A stretch of 64,000 nucleotides of DNA. Source: Candidatus Liberimonas magnetica (lineage in GTDB: Bacteria; Elusimicrobiota; Endomicrobiia; Endomicrobiales; JAFGIL01). The stretch spans positions 62,001 through 126,000 of the forward strand of contig JAJAPY010000003.1 of the NCBI GenBank assembly GCA_020523885.1, written 5' to 3'. The notes beneath the pieces are model-generated. The model was not told where the DNA came from and searched no databases. It worked only from the letters and a program-made list of their open reading frames with translations. Made by a program: the position numbers and the translations under genes. This document shows positions 57,101 through 58,609 of this stretch, piece after piece; within the stretch, counting starts at the first letter, position 1; every line of letters begins with the position of its first letter.

Positions 57101-58522
57101 TCATACACCACAGGGTATTACGAAATAGATATCGACACTACAGTTGTAGCTCACATCGCTAATGCCAATATCGACCTTGAGTCCGGCACAGCCGGCGTTC
57201 AGACTATATTCATAGACACCAATGTTCCGGCTGTTACCATAGGTTCATTAAAAGAAGGAAGGTTCTTCTTCATAGCGGACCTTGTAGAAGACGCTACTAA
57301 TTACCTGACGACTTTTAAGGTTTTAATGCCTGCCTCAAACAACGTTTTCGTAAATGACACACTCTCAAACATCAAACAGGACATACTTGAGACCGATTCT
57401 ATAACCACCCCGGCCCTGACTCTGTTTAAGCCGAGAAAGCCGGCCCTGTCAATAAAAACTACTCCGGGAAAAATAACTAAACCCATAGGAAAAGCCAGCC
57501 TTGATTTCTTGGGCAATTCCTTCATTAACTCCGATGACAACAATTTAAGGGCCTATGATTACGCTGGTACTCCTCTCTGGGCCAGTCCCGTCAATCTTGG
57601 CGGCAAACCTGTCTGCGAGCCTCAGACCAGTGATTATGCTTACTGGTCCCCAGGGTCTCTTTTTGTTGCCATGGAAAACGGCAGTGTCAAAAAGATCAAT
57701 TCTTTAGACGGCTCGGTTGAGTGGTCAAAAATCCCCGGCGGGAACATTAAATCCATGACAGTCTGGGATACAGGCAAATCCTCCGGTGTCTGGGTAACAA
57801 CTACCAACAACAGAGTTTACCATTATAGTTTCTCGGGAGAATTCCATCCGAATTGGTACCAGAGCCAGGCGCTGACAACACCAGCCGATCAAATCCCTGT
57901 TATAGATGATTTCACTTCCGGAACCAATGCCCTCTGGTATGTAACAACAGGCGGAGACGTTGTAAAGATAAACAATTTAACTGGAGACATCGCATCCTCT
58001 GCTTCATTTGAAAACCCTATTCGTCCATTGTCTTATTATGCCGGCCTTCTGAACCTGGAACTGAACAAACATTATATATACATTGTTACTGAAAACGGGA
58101 CAATTAACTGCAGGGAATCCTCGACTCTTACTACCAAACCCCAGGGCTGGACGGACTATAACGCTGGCATAGGAATCAAATCCGATCCTTACCTTGACTT
58201 ATCTGATTCTGCGTTGTATGCAGGAAGCGAAAATGGTAAACTATATAAATTCAACGCAATCTCGGGCGGCACTCCTTTATGGGTATATAGCGTAGATAAT
58301 AAAGCACCCATAAGGTCAACGATTATTTCCCGGGACGGCTGGGTTTATTTCGGGACTGCAAGCGGAATGTTCTATGCGGTCAATGCCAGTGACGGGGTAA
58401 CGATAAAACAAGGTTACCCGATCAAACTCTCTGGTTCTGTACTGAGCATCTACTGCGACGGGCTTGTAATCAACGTCACCACTGAAGACGGCAGCTTTTA
58501 TAGCTTTGTTTATGAACCATAA
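27146..58522 (+). CDS. giant multidomain repeat surface protein (10,458 residues)
   Basis: One uninterrupted ORF of 31.4 kb. An N-terminal signal helix (about residues 28-46, ISRIISFVLVFLFILPSLLFA) predicts export. Next come about four related beta-rich units (27.3-28.9 kb), an FN3-like domain, and about 58 copies of a ~110-residue repeat. Its consensus runs P-x-I-T-D-N-Q-x-G-D-x-x-W-R, YNVDF-D, WT-I, NYVSVR-YD-AG and ends FYVKKDT. The array is broken by two LamG/concanavalin-like domains (30.4-31.0 and 37.7-38.3 kb), FN3 domains and two propeller-like modules. Two lamin-tail-like domains (55.7-56.5 kb) and a PQQ-like propeller (57.4-58.5 kb) follow. The Ig-like repeats suggest a long extracellular fibre with carbohydrate-binding LamG units. 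No C-terminal sorting domain is visible. Adhesion or prey/host contact is inferred. Confidence 0.93.
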   Translation: MIKNRFLQFNLNILSYCSGRGFRLPISRIISFVLVFLFILPSLLFARTRIKTIEWNFGGYYNTANYLGGGTKFSFPTITVYMPENGVVIRNAFLETEFEGVGNNDVTSLTVEFDQGGSASHDRSAATALSFYQTGEHFKSGYKVDVTNVISAAASQTYTAAITVAGTRSQAHTMKLFITYEYDDNSPTQIKTVRFPLYSVMSSSTASRQTAATEGAQWQTYPFTYRAEIEDSNVTVRTQWFEVFGLRRYGGNNINGYMRLNINGGAASSTMGFYNQSESSFDIFYLDDASNTLPAGFSVNTQQTLNVQIANSLNDTNPQLFGLGGECVVTYEFSRNSSIKTKTVSYILGQNNTADAQQALSKNIYLNEGGVTIKRIYAKIFGSFNVNSSNNMSLDSKINSVSMPNRTYALYAQTPNTSGFRLFHDMTQRKGSWANGNAVELTIDALTGLGGCGAELIVTYDYTNEGSFTESYQTFAGQSTGFTSSYGTGFNLYFPNPETPLGVKTLRSCWDELRFDYSEDNSTADQNPSTTIQVNTGSQSVQHRTQTETHGAIVLYDATSDVTTGDANATAQYSVSLNGASFAGKSHTVYEYISPPNKPYNLVQYKTDLSGTLAQKKWISDTNLKLIFKSSSPCLTDSLIAELEIRDAKTEFSNTYTNNLTAASYSGMPVISTFTLIGLTANTTYHWQVRVKGNGNYSNWQYYPEGAGDLYFDFGIDQQIPLAYDYQLGYDKWLTTATASGTTYDVDFEDQLSGLATAQYTIYSGPEQTGEQLLAWTTVFFNLDQNRYTTDWPINFSACRSGYNYIRVKTFDIAGNSHEYSNDIFYVKKDTTPPQIIATGQSGDNTWRGTNPGSIYNIDFLDTLSKVQDIQYCAYTYPNRQGTQVLEWTNIAVSTNVASYTQNFSLDFNLLRSSFNYISVRAWDVAGSTRTLVDAFYVKKDTTPPAIPTLFVPDDNLSINYSSASFDWSDVTDAMSGFSYYEIQADNDVNFGSPEYTKTLTQSYSTAAFSSDGKYYWRVRSKDSVGNYSTWSSTRSFLIDTTPPSIIGSFASKKLDLSWINETQWNDNKLPDIRIKIQDPGSGLRMSRSQLSLASSTRLLMHFNEGTGLPYDESEYNNDAISCNASWTTDAGPLNGSTYALSFNGSSQYVNCGQPSSLALDYFTVEAWVKFNSVSGNRVIASIDDGTNRRWALYLMNGNTLRFFVFSNNAFVSPDYPWVPQTGTWYHIVGVKGTYIRTYINGQEVGTPQSQSGVTDKDPTNLRIGVGNYPGYFDGIIDEVRITSGTLNAEQIVSNYETGASLRYSTNNGSTWNSMSSITSGTNGTTAVQTSTATAVPLIESSNKSKVKFVIKDMAGNSVESSVYTIKIDTTSPAVPNLVSPNDNSIFTVSTINFDWSDSSDLTSGLENYTFQAATSSNFNPITYSSTTSNSYISISMASKRYFWRIGTIDAAGNYSQYSSTRSFRIDMSNPEIHNYQTGDSLWRTANNGTYNIDFNDDLELNYFQVKASTGGPDLVSWTNVLSIGATYYNLNWQIPAAVWNALLEGTTNYISVKAYDTAGNYTTLPNAFYVKKDLTAPIITDNQTGDNTWHLSNTGTYQINYTDNQSKLSSVQYKITSGTGGVIADWYTYASNINQISYSADFSILNAHFNLLPTSFSYISVRVYDNAGFNSSANNVFYIKKDTIQASVDATGQSGDDEWQKQSGKTYNVDFYDPLSGINHIQYRVFASAGGANPLTDWTYIVNPGYNQPSYATNWPVVFASLNEGKNYIGVKVVDVAGSTKTVNDVFYINKDVTSPQITKNQLGDNTWRSSSKIDGYDVDFKDLSYSLLKQAEYKVTSEQNQQGNTIIDWTYIFSGQSTAQYLTDWNLLFSSLKQGINYVSVRCQDNAGNASSLDDAFYVKKDTASPAITDNQAGDDTWRKTNNASYNIDYNDTGGSSLSYAQYKITSGTGGVIVDWYTYVSNINAASYTADFPISLSHFSLLTTSYSYVSVRIFDNTASSATLVNAFFIKKDTTVPTIITSGQSGDNQWQIVPGKTYNIDFNDNISLDYAQYTIYTEKNKTGTLVKDWTGIFTSTNTKSYTQNWPVDFSYLIEQSTNYVSVRSYDTAGNSNEQNDAFYILKDTTPAKITDNQTGDDNWKSLSGTVYNIDFQDLASGLLKAHYTVWTQPNRSGIKKIDWTTVFDTNTYTGKNYTQDWQVNYSALQEGGTNYVSVRTYDIAGNSLSLLNDVCYIKKDATPPQIVDSQTGDDTQYAANPGSIFNVDFKDNIRLQKAEYTMYSQTDMGGTLRKTWTQIFLNPGTTFYNQNWGIDFGACHPGYNYVSVRAYDLANSSTVLKDVFYVRKQASPIIYDNQAGSDTWKTANTGMYDVDFSSSGYDNLTYFQICAFSQLNRQGIRLSTWTKIADINAPAYTSNWSIPQSTWNALVQGKNHISIQVLDTSGKNTLMEDVFYVLKDTNPPSITNNVSGGDNTWRKTNNGAYSINYEDYVSSLSYVQYKVVSGTGGVIIDWYTYASGINNSHYTTALALSSQHFSLLRTSYSYVSVKAFDYAGLSASINNAFFIKKDTSAPVIIDQQQDLNPWQKAGSALYNVDIRDDNGSNVASFEVFASSAQSGTGQLCNWTAVSSGLNTPLYETDWQLPAAVWNALLNETTNYISVRAYDNAGNVSSIKYDAFYVRKDTSGPQVELNFSGDNTWRKESGTTYDVDFVDNGAGLGYCQYKVTNSSFSGTVLINWTNIAENIYSHEYRNNWQVNFTSLHCGYNYVSVRSSDTSGNISQIDNLFYIKKDTNTISIVNNIAGGDNVWRNAGGTTYNVDFFDYNSLLKDIQYCLYSEPARTGTQLKNWANIALNVGEESYTSDWPIDYSACLNGATNYISVRVYDTLLHCTTSNDVFHVRKDNTSPEIYDYQLGDDSWRSSNGTVYNIEFYDLGNSKLNNLSYKICSSTTGAGIILDWYNFETSVSSSGYNSEIQFNESQFNLLPQGKAYVSVKASDNASNETTLNNVFYVLKDTAIPIITNYQGGDDTYRSQQGTTYNVDFADTGGSKLDYAQYKITDSLSNVLVNWYSFLTNIDSAAYTQNWTIDDKWENLVSGKNYVSIRVYDKSGNSAELANAFYIMKDTTMPVITDSQSGDTEWRSSQGTTYNVDFLDNASLLKDCSYTVYTSQNRGGSMVLAWTPVFSSLYENQFTDNWQVDFNSLREGTNYISVKVNDFAGNEITQEDVFYVRKDTTSPVVYDYHNELLDPWVSHTGITYNVDFADTGGSNLSLFQYTIYSSTGMDSSQIRDWTTVVSNINSAAYATDWWIDNTLPQGTSNYVSVRAYDNAGNLSQKEDVFYIKKDTTPPSIINNQSGDTTWRTANNASYNVDFNYVEFAPLNQLKTLVYSQPNQAGSMLDNWRIILTSNVYTYTQDWKLADTTFGLMQNGTSYVTIQMSDLAGNTSTYSDAFFVRKDLTAPVFSTFHTQKADLSWIGETSWNNKTNPKARINLSDSQSGLRVGKSELAASTNTVILLHLNGNLSDSSVYSHVLSTASSTNFAWTNMATWKSAGGSENMATFDGTNDWIETNDHTSLDGMPALTIEAWVRDTANDANPRGIVSKRTAADSETCYSVFLFTDRHVNFDIVGAADRNPSIFALPANQWHHVAVTFDGTAPSSSRKKIYYDGKLDSTFSYSGTSIPNQPSKLRIGIFNATYGTSWQGQIDEVRVLNKALSAEEIASDYNSSCIKYSTNGGTSWTIETSTTVIATSGTSGTTALQVSTATSIPLRESETQNKLRFIVSDNLGNTVQSDVFTVKSDTTAPKNIALITPEDYGFSNTTLVNLNWSDAVEQTSGLEYYEVQVSTLANCSVLAFSSTTLVSQVSKELQQTTYWWRVRAKDLAGNYATFTSTSNFMVSIDSPVITNHETNGDNTWQTSAGRAYNVDFSVAGAPQLVLIQYTARTGQNLTGTELIPWKDITTTPTKNYNADWTVQFSSLSAGTNYISVKCTDSADRTVSLNDAFFIKKDSAVPIVNDLQTGVTTWINSNSYTYNIQYNDGGSSLLGYAQYSIMSGTWGVVVPWHSYAAGINANSYTTPLAIADADFNVLKTSYAYVSVRGFDNAGLSASVTNAFFVKKDTIAPQGITDLASRAGTEGQVRLSWTLTADDGLLNDILENGLYNVRYTPDALDTWDNADYSLYIPTTSAKGRRQFYTVTGLASATTYYTWLKIRDKANNWSSISNSTKTLSGKDATPPAKITNLAAATGAYQEQIDLTWTSTGDNSYTGASTGYLIKYATFNFSPANFNKPNISTYTQTWVPLNSGSKEQQTLTNFDITKTYWFAIRVFDEANNYSDVSSTTSAAPGQPGSRGGMIVYGKSGNTNPYYKKYVNGTWDGSETQVQGTFLGAMRWSRLKSCPSARDEKMLGTVNYNSANGIYTLYIMRWNGSQWSQEWSTATAVTNFQAFDIVYEELSGNCVVVFARPGTSSELGYRVWKSTYWAPVQTQDVSQASELRWIKGSSKPGSDEIFFLVKNANYNIMTEIWKGSSYSGSPFDERIHTIASENIVNQDCDSAWDSSGGKYISVWTEEVNILKYEIYYSSSGWKGPFNVPNLTTTGDFNWVRLSPDKNSDRIGLATLCSNQDINVDIWNITGWVDNAEDATCGSQATRRFDLTWNSSSKLYLCYTNGGTRRDFAYATWDSVNHWVPAALNNSPNQSDYMWDDDLVTIELQSDPDSSKIMLTGLGMDADVRTRLWTGTLWQTSLPEHVDPVPDWPDNSTTLSWKPFSFAYDKSDVIPPTIVDNQAGDDTYRNNSDTAYNVDFQDTGGSHLNKVQAKATSDAAGNNTVVSWTDCVSDINQDNYTTNWSLSSSIFSGLNQGKNYVWVKAFDKTSNNTQSTSYVFYVNKDTTNPVIGDNQTGDDNWYKANPGNIYKINFQDDLSKLNNAQYIVYTSTGMKGDKILDWQNIFTNLNSQTYFADWGVNFSSLTTGKNHISVRTYDMAGNSSYKEDVFYVKGDSITPQVTNSESGGDSQWQTSQGRNYNVDFKDNDSLLKDALYCVSSSTTPTGNIKAWTYITISTNVVNYTSNWQVSFSDLKESVTNYVSVKVYDNVRNTTTVSNVFYVLKDTTTPVITDNQAGDETWRTQSGTSYNIDFADSKSRLSSAWYKVYSGTSSLSSVVIDWTPIFAGINKSSYTTNWSVDFNLLKSSYNYVWVKAQDMAGNTRTSDTYLFYVKKSTQTPHIINDQSGDNSWRKSNNGFYNVSFTYGGSSNLDYFATKVTTGAYGTGTILDNWRTITSNINSPSYSAPWQLNSQAWDLLRPGTNYISVSVYDLAGTSATLKHAFYILKDTTTPVITNKVSGDNTYRTSAGTTYDVDFQDSLSLLNYGQYRIKSSTGAVLANWTNVFGPLNTPSYTQDFQVDFNKLVEGMNYVDVRCWDRAGSTTTVTNAFYIFKDTTSPQIIDNQTGDNIWRTTDPGAIYNVDFKDQASLLKQAQYCVYSSTGMAGTQRSAWTNIFNNLNLSEYTADFSVNFNLLASSYNYVSVRCFDYSGHSSTSTDVFYIKKDTITPTLNSSAVLPDDNWRKTAGTVYNVDFTDNDSLLYDAQYKICTGTNQSGTVLIDWTPVFSGLNQKNYTTDWSLNFNNLKEGTNYVSLKVRDNAFNEKSQNDVFYVKKDTTTPSVTNSQSGDNTWKNQSGTKYNVDFIDKSGGSGLASIQYRVLTSTGGTRINWTDIAGVLGYSYATDWEVNFNGLIEGQNLVHVRSTDLAGNTTTYGLVFYIKKDTVLPGITNNELGGDNTWRRISRDYNLDFQDFTSKLNDAQYELTSSTGGILIHWTNIFTSTNVTNYTKNWQVDWAKAREGINYVSIKVNDNTNNSYTESNVFYIKKDTTAPTIDSSAQTGDNTYRGSNSGYYNVDFADTGGSYLDKFQIKVTTGQDFSGLIVADWTDTVTNIAATSYTANWQLPGLVFNLLKPGTNYVSIRAYDVAGSTSVKKDAFYILKDTSAPTITSTVSGDNTWRKLGIKYDVNFYDTNLSTGFYKVTSSTGGTIIDWKVIFSSGAITSYTSDWTVDFAKLRENTTNYVSVKAYDSVANVAQTNNLFYVRKDTTAPLYVNSESGGDSTWRNSKSSRTYNVDFYDYSSRLKGSKYKALCSGATLVALTSLASVSGTSFTSNWDVDFSSLKDGATNYITVEVYDIAGNTTTINNAFCVKKDTTPPTYTNGESGKDTVWRKTGRYYNVDFADSASKLKSAKYKAVADGATVIPFSTISGIANGSFTTDWTLNFNSLKDSATNYISVEIYDLAGNTQTITNAFYVKKDTTVPQATNHETGKDTMWSKASRSYFVDFSDYGSKLSTPAWSASVNSSLVSSGLIANINGKTTYYSGWSPDFNSLRDEATNYITVNAFDTAANTYTITNAFKVLKDTSTPRLSGYQTIGDNTWKNSSQSYNIIYQDSGSKLHSAQYCAYSAANQLGTQIMPWTNIFTATNTATYNKNFQVAFSSLRHGATNYISVRAWDNLYSTNTVIDAFYIRKDTTAPTIDVNTSYYGPYAGDPGSIIDIDFADSGNSKLNNAQYSIYSSSNISGPQLKGWTNIFVSTNVAAYTQNWPIDFGAMLQTPATNWVSIRVYDNAGNLKISTDTFKVFKTTETPVITDLQEGDTTWRKLTGTSYNVDFSSNCPTDGLSYFMTKICSQPNEQGLIHQDWKNQVTGINAPSYTDPWQIDFSTAVEGMNYVSVWVYDAGGHNTKVDDVFFVKKDTTAPQITNGISGGDNTWRKTNIGSYNVDFKDSISGSGIDYIQYKVTSTVSGTVVDWYTFQSDPGYTYTTNWQIQDSHFNLLSGGTNYVSVRVFDKAGSSLTINSAFYIRKDTACPVITNNVSGQDIWRTLASTNTAYDVNFQDSGGSKLDYAQYSVYSQTGMIGTAIKTWTNLFTGLNSASYTTDWKIDWYSLNPGTANYVSVRVYDIAGSSAIISDAFHVWKDSANPHIVDYQTGDGTWYVSDPGNVFNIDFVDSGGSLLYNSEYTVYSGQGMSGSLIKPWTEIFSDLGGNSFTTNWDIDYYAAREGTNYVSVRAYDYAGSSASITDAFYVRKDTSAPSISNHESGDNSWRSTARAYNLDFSDYGSGLNYCQYQVWSAQNQSGTLLKNWTNIASSINNGSYTSDWQVDFTALRQGTNYVSVKAVDNLSKDGTYKDVFYIKKDTSAPTVINNQTSNTAWISADPGSVFNVDFQDTLSMFATAYYSVYTSTYTTGTPVINWTLITSTNTTLYTPNWGLSFAELKSTTNYIFVKVRDNAGNETIRASVFYVKKDTEVPAIYDYQYGDNAWRSSSGTAYNITYKDDKSLLDYIQYKIVSGAGATIADWNTYASGINSINYTNTLKITAAHFNVMPSSYNYISLKAFDKLGNSRTLDNAFFIKKDTTSPTVIYTPDAYTLWYSSNPGTIFNVDFKDTLSGCTSAYYCVYSQANMSGSQLKNWTSIFEGQNTNLYSNNWGVDFSALIQGYNYVSVKVFDSVGLQTLQKDVFTVKKDITLPTITDNQSGDDNWYSSNPGKVFNVDFNDSGGSNIKSLYYSVYLGTWTGSSQVLGWTPFETNISSASYTSNWGVNFSALENNVNNYVWVKAVDNAGNNITSNSYLFYVKKTVSQPQITSHQTGDNQWRRQNNGTYDVDFSSHGPSALLKFETIAYTQQNFSGTMKDNWRVIADNLHISTYTANWKLSDTTFNLLPPGTSYISVKVYDEGYNIKIATDVFYVRKDTNPATITNNESGGRYTWVKSSGTLYNLDYHENGYSKLNYAQYKLTNSTGGIVSNWYTYATGINATDYTADFKLTESQFNSLRSSYSYVSVRVIDYALNIATVTNAFFIKKDTTPVVITNNETGGDNTWRNSSKAYNVDFLDTYSYVKRLDYAVYNSTFINPAALVLPWTTAVSTNTRNYTQNWQVLFSSLTQITTNYVFIKAYDWAANTTTVTNYSFYILKDTTPPTYTDSQIGDDVWRNANDGYYNVDFFDLGGSKLSNIQTLIYSESNKNGYQVENWMNQALSINTTFYTTNWQISAQTFSKLLQGKNYVTLRAYDNAGSGTGEILDAFYIYKDTASPLITNSQAGGDNTWRNSSVAYNVDFEDQGSKLKGVRYSVYSAPDMGGSNILGWTTIPLTQGTTAYTTNWQLDFTSLWPGYNYINIESYDMIAQTTSLKDAFFVKKDTSAPYFVNNIASGDTQWRRMNNATYNINLYDIGRSSVSYLQTRVSTSPAGTPYVYDWQTDVSSINKVASTTPWQITNSHFNQLKWGTTNYVSLRMADLAGNTSTYAKAFFVLKDTTPPTVTNNQTGDTNWRRINTGYSYNINYNDTGASKLNNTQYKVVSGTGGIIVDWYSYVTGINANSYSTGFNLTQNHFNLLKTSYSYVSVRCFDNAGSSKAVTNAFYVKKDTITPSITNNISGGDSTWRTANNGTYNIDFGDTLSMLNYAQYRIKETQTESNILVDWHTFISGINSVQYTTNWQVTDAHFNSLPANSTSYVDVRCFDYAGSSQAVINAFYIRKDVVAPSAILNLGSRAGTEGIARLSWTAPGDDNSTGYLTNSMYRIRYTSNINQSFDTATYTKDISTSTPAGNQEKYNITGLSAGTTYYFWIKTRDKAGLWSNVSNSTYTLTGPDIIKPSTITNLAAATGSYESQIILTWTATGDNGNTGTASGYLVKYATFSFSPANFNKPNISTYTQTWTPKSSGYPESNILAGFDTSKQYWFSIKAYDKGNNYSDASSTKTAAPGQAGERDAMLTYGEGTLTYHKTKLWTSGNWTTGNNGAASGSTIRWVRLETNNGARKEKMAGILSSGNNLYIQRYDNTTTSWSSQFTAATTLSTYRCFDIAYEQNSGRAVVVYYKGGSPGTVSYRVWSSTAAVWVGSETSLTLGDSIGIVRWVKMKARPGTNELMLVALDENNALYAYRWNGTSFGNYSKLSSAAQNNSAYECFDLAWETLSGRCVVLWGEANVLYYNTWNGTQWGTSNTDTNLNLANPAAWVRMAADPGSNNIGYTVLDSRTNAGWNAGIWNGSSWLARPTADSDVANYTTRLTDCKWEKSSGKFFVVCADSNNLIDWVYWQNNQWYNTSGIISDLNNATQNSYSFGTTLMWLGLMSDPNVNKLILGAVETGNTIRTLNWTGSAWGQGTIQSVSASDYNYECFNLSPDKFDTTPPSITDNQAGDDTYRSANNGYYDVNIQDTGNSNIAYFQTKVKYNATGSTLEDWTTVVSGINSNAYTTDWQLLNNTFNKMKDGKNDVYVRVYDGVGNVDNTNGTLCFYVMKDTTPPAMTNGEAGGDYTWRNSSGSLYNVDFNDSLSKVDKMEYSVYRSSAMHGSPVVDWEVAFTGANQQNYTANWSLSNNAFYSLNQGTFNYVSVMVYDMSGSNTVYKDVFTVRKDTVPPAAVTDLEAFKGDSYGKIKLTWTSPGDNGITGDNTSGSYRVRYTTFTAIDSETKWNNASIITQAWVPQARTVKEVHVITGLSPNVTYWYAIKTLDKLNDRGNINVSGFSNSVSTRPQSGNVTINEVYTSGSAGQDWIEIANFTNSSANLNGWHIYYDNNPTPIWTGSSSLQSNGFSKLTIASDLDSSSPHDLYLKDSINSIVSTIKYPASIGTNKSYSRIDKGSDFFEIDVTPTGGYANSITTDSIKINEVNYLTGQLIEIYNNGIATFTLTGYTLRNNNGMLFNLNKKSYPGSFTGVDTTSFDSSGKTYLECFGTGGLNSSSDFLVLENHFGQEVDRVSWHNPAVASRYMNLNAAYSAYVTPAPYVTSGSIGRIDEKTDTDVNSNDFAALSESNYGTFNIKTLTNPNELNYPISDSYMPKNAKIEVKLALDSTSGNSNNDTLWFIRTGGSQDTKSPHIYRLTDIGVDLSKTILQTSTHTWISDPDIDGNTLVSDTEYKMMFNTDSPGGRAPQIARPSIMYDTTLHYSSFTYANQKYTNTGTKTELLKIRVKNQSLISNYNISFNEVKVKFTKANDTPLTTAEAKNIFSNLYVYADNQSYTTGYYEIDIDTTVVAHIANANIDLESGTAGVQTIFIDTNVPAVTIGSLKEGRFFFIADLVEDATNYLTTFKVLMPASNNVFVNDTLSNIKQDILETDSITTPALTLFKPRKPALSIKTTPGKITKPIGKASLDFLGNSFINSDDNNLRAYDYAGTPLWASPVNLGGKPVCEPQTSDYAYWSPGSLFVAMENGSVKKINSLDGSVEWSKIPGGNIKSMTVWDTGKSSGVWVTTTNNRVYHYSFSGEFHPNWYQSQALTTPADQIPVIDDFTSGTNALWYVTTGGDVVKINNLTGDIASSASFENPIRPLSYYAGLLNLELNKHYIYIVTENGTINCRESSTLTTKPQGWTDYNAGIGIKSDPYLDLSDSALYAGSENGKLYKFNAISGGTPLWVYSVDNKAPIRSTIISRDGWVYFGTASGMFYAVNASDGVTIKQGYPIKLSGSVLSIYCDGLVINVTTEDGSFYSFVYEP
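30430..31040 (+). other. LamG/concanavalin-like domain 1 of the giant protein
   Basis: Pattern LLMHFNEGTG, ALSFNGSSQYVNCG, FTVEAWVKFN, WYHIVGVKG, YINGQEVG and FDGIIDEVRI is that of LamG-like jelly-roll domains that bind glycans or protein. It is flanked by a segment (LDLSWINETQWND before, KVKFVIKDMAGNSV after) that is repeated around domain 2. Confidence 0.85.
31555..37515 (+). repeat. Ig-like repeat array, copies ~3-20
   Basis: Eighteen successive ~331-base units, each beginning near P-x-I-x-(D/N)-x-Q-x-G-D and ending in F-Y-(V/I)-K-K-D. Units differ clearly at DNA level, so the array is old or under diversifying change. At least three subtypes alternate: one with GTGGVI-DWYTY in the middle, one with YS-x-x-x-GT-x-x-WT, and one with DNWR. 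Confidence 0.9.
37670..38310 (+). other. LamG/concanavalin-like domain 2 of the giant protein
   Basis: Pattern ILLHLNGNLSDSS, ATFDGTNDWIETND, LTIEAWVRD, QWHHVAVTFDG, IYYDGKLD and WQGQIDEVRVLNKAL. It has the same flanking segments as domain 1 (ADLSWIGETSWNN before, KLRFIVSDNLGNTV after), so the whole cassette was duplicated. Confidence 0.85.
40180..41455 (+). other. propeller-like module 1 of the giant protein
   Basis: About 425 residues of recurring short blades (RWSRLKSCPSARDEKML, WNGSQWSQEW, AFDIVYEELSGNCVV, WKGSSYSG) preceded by two FN3-like domains (ITDLASRAGTEGQ and ITNLAAATGAYQEQ). The same FN3-FN3-module order recurs at 52690-54620. A beta-propeller fold is inferred from the blade spacing. 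Confidence 0.6.
41455..52690 (+). repeat. Ig-like repeat array, copies ~23-56
   Basis: Thirty-four successive units averaging 330 bases (110 residues), the longest uninterrupted run of the repeat. Most units keep YNVDF-D near position 20, a central WT or DWYTY, and NYVSVR-YD near position 90. The end is FFIKKDT/FYVKKDT. Confidence 0.9.
53360..54620 (+). other. propeller-like module 2 of the giant protein
   Basis: Second copy of the module at 40180-41455, with blades such as RWVRLETNNGARKEKMAG, CFDIAYEQNSGRAVVV, RWNGTSFGN and IWNGSSWLARP. The FN3 domain before it shares FSPANFNKPNISTYTQTW with the first copy. Confidence 0.6.
57450..58519 (+). other. C-terminal PQQ-like propeller of the giant protein
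   Basis: Repeated blades of the PQQ/BamB type: LRAYDYAGTPLWASPV, GSLFVAMENGSVKKINSLDG, ALYAGSENGKLYKFNA and GWVYFGTASGMFYAVNASDG. The next gene begins with the same kind of propeller. Confidence 0.75.
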
Positions 58523-58531
58523 AAATAAACA

Positions 58532-58557
58532 AATTTCGAATATCGAATCTCGAAATT
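58532..58557. repeat. short palindrome after the giant gene
   Basis: AATTTCGA (58532-58539) and TCGAAATT (58550-58557) form an 8-base stem with a 10-base loop (ATATCGAATC). No T-tract follows, so it is not a convincing intrinsic terminator. The 87-base gap holds nothing else. Confidence 0.45.
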
Positions 58558-58609
58558 AGAAAAAATAGACAATAAGCAAGAAGTCAAAAAGAAAACAAAG
58601 GTATTTTTT

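Noticed and set aside
28241-57543. Many 60-150 codon ORFs on the minus strand and in other frames inside the giant gene.
   Set aside because: They are shadows of the real frame: no ribosome-binding sites, low-complexity composition, and total overlap with clear repeat-coding sequence.
58532-58557. Possible intrinsic terminator of the giant gene.
   Set aside because: The stem is AT-rich and no T-tract follows; recorded as a short palindrome only.
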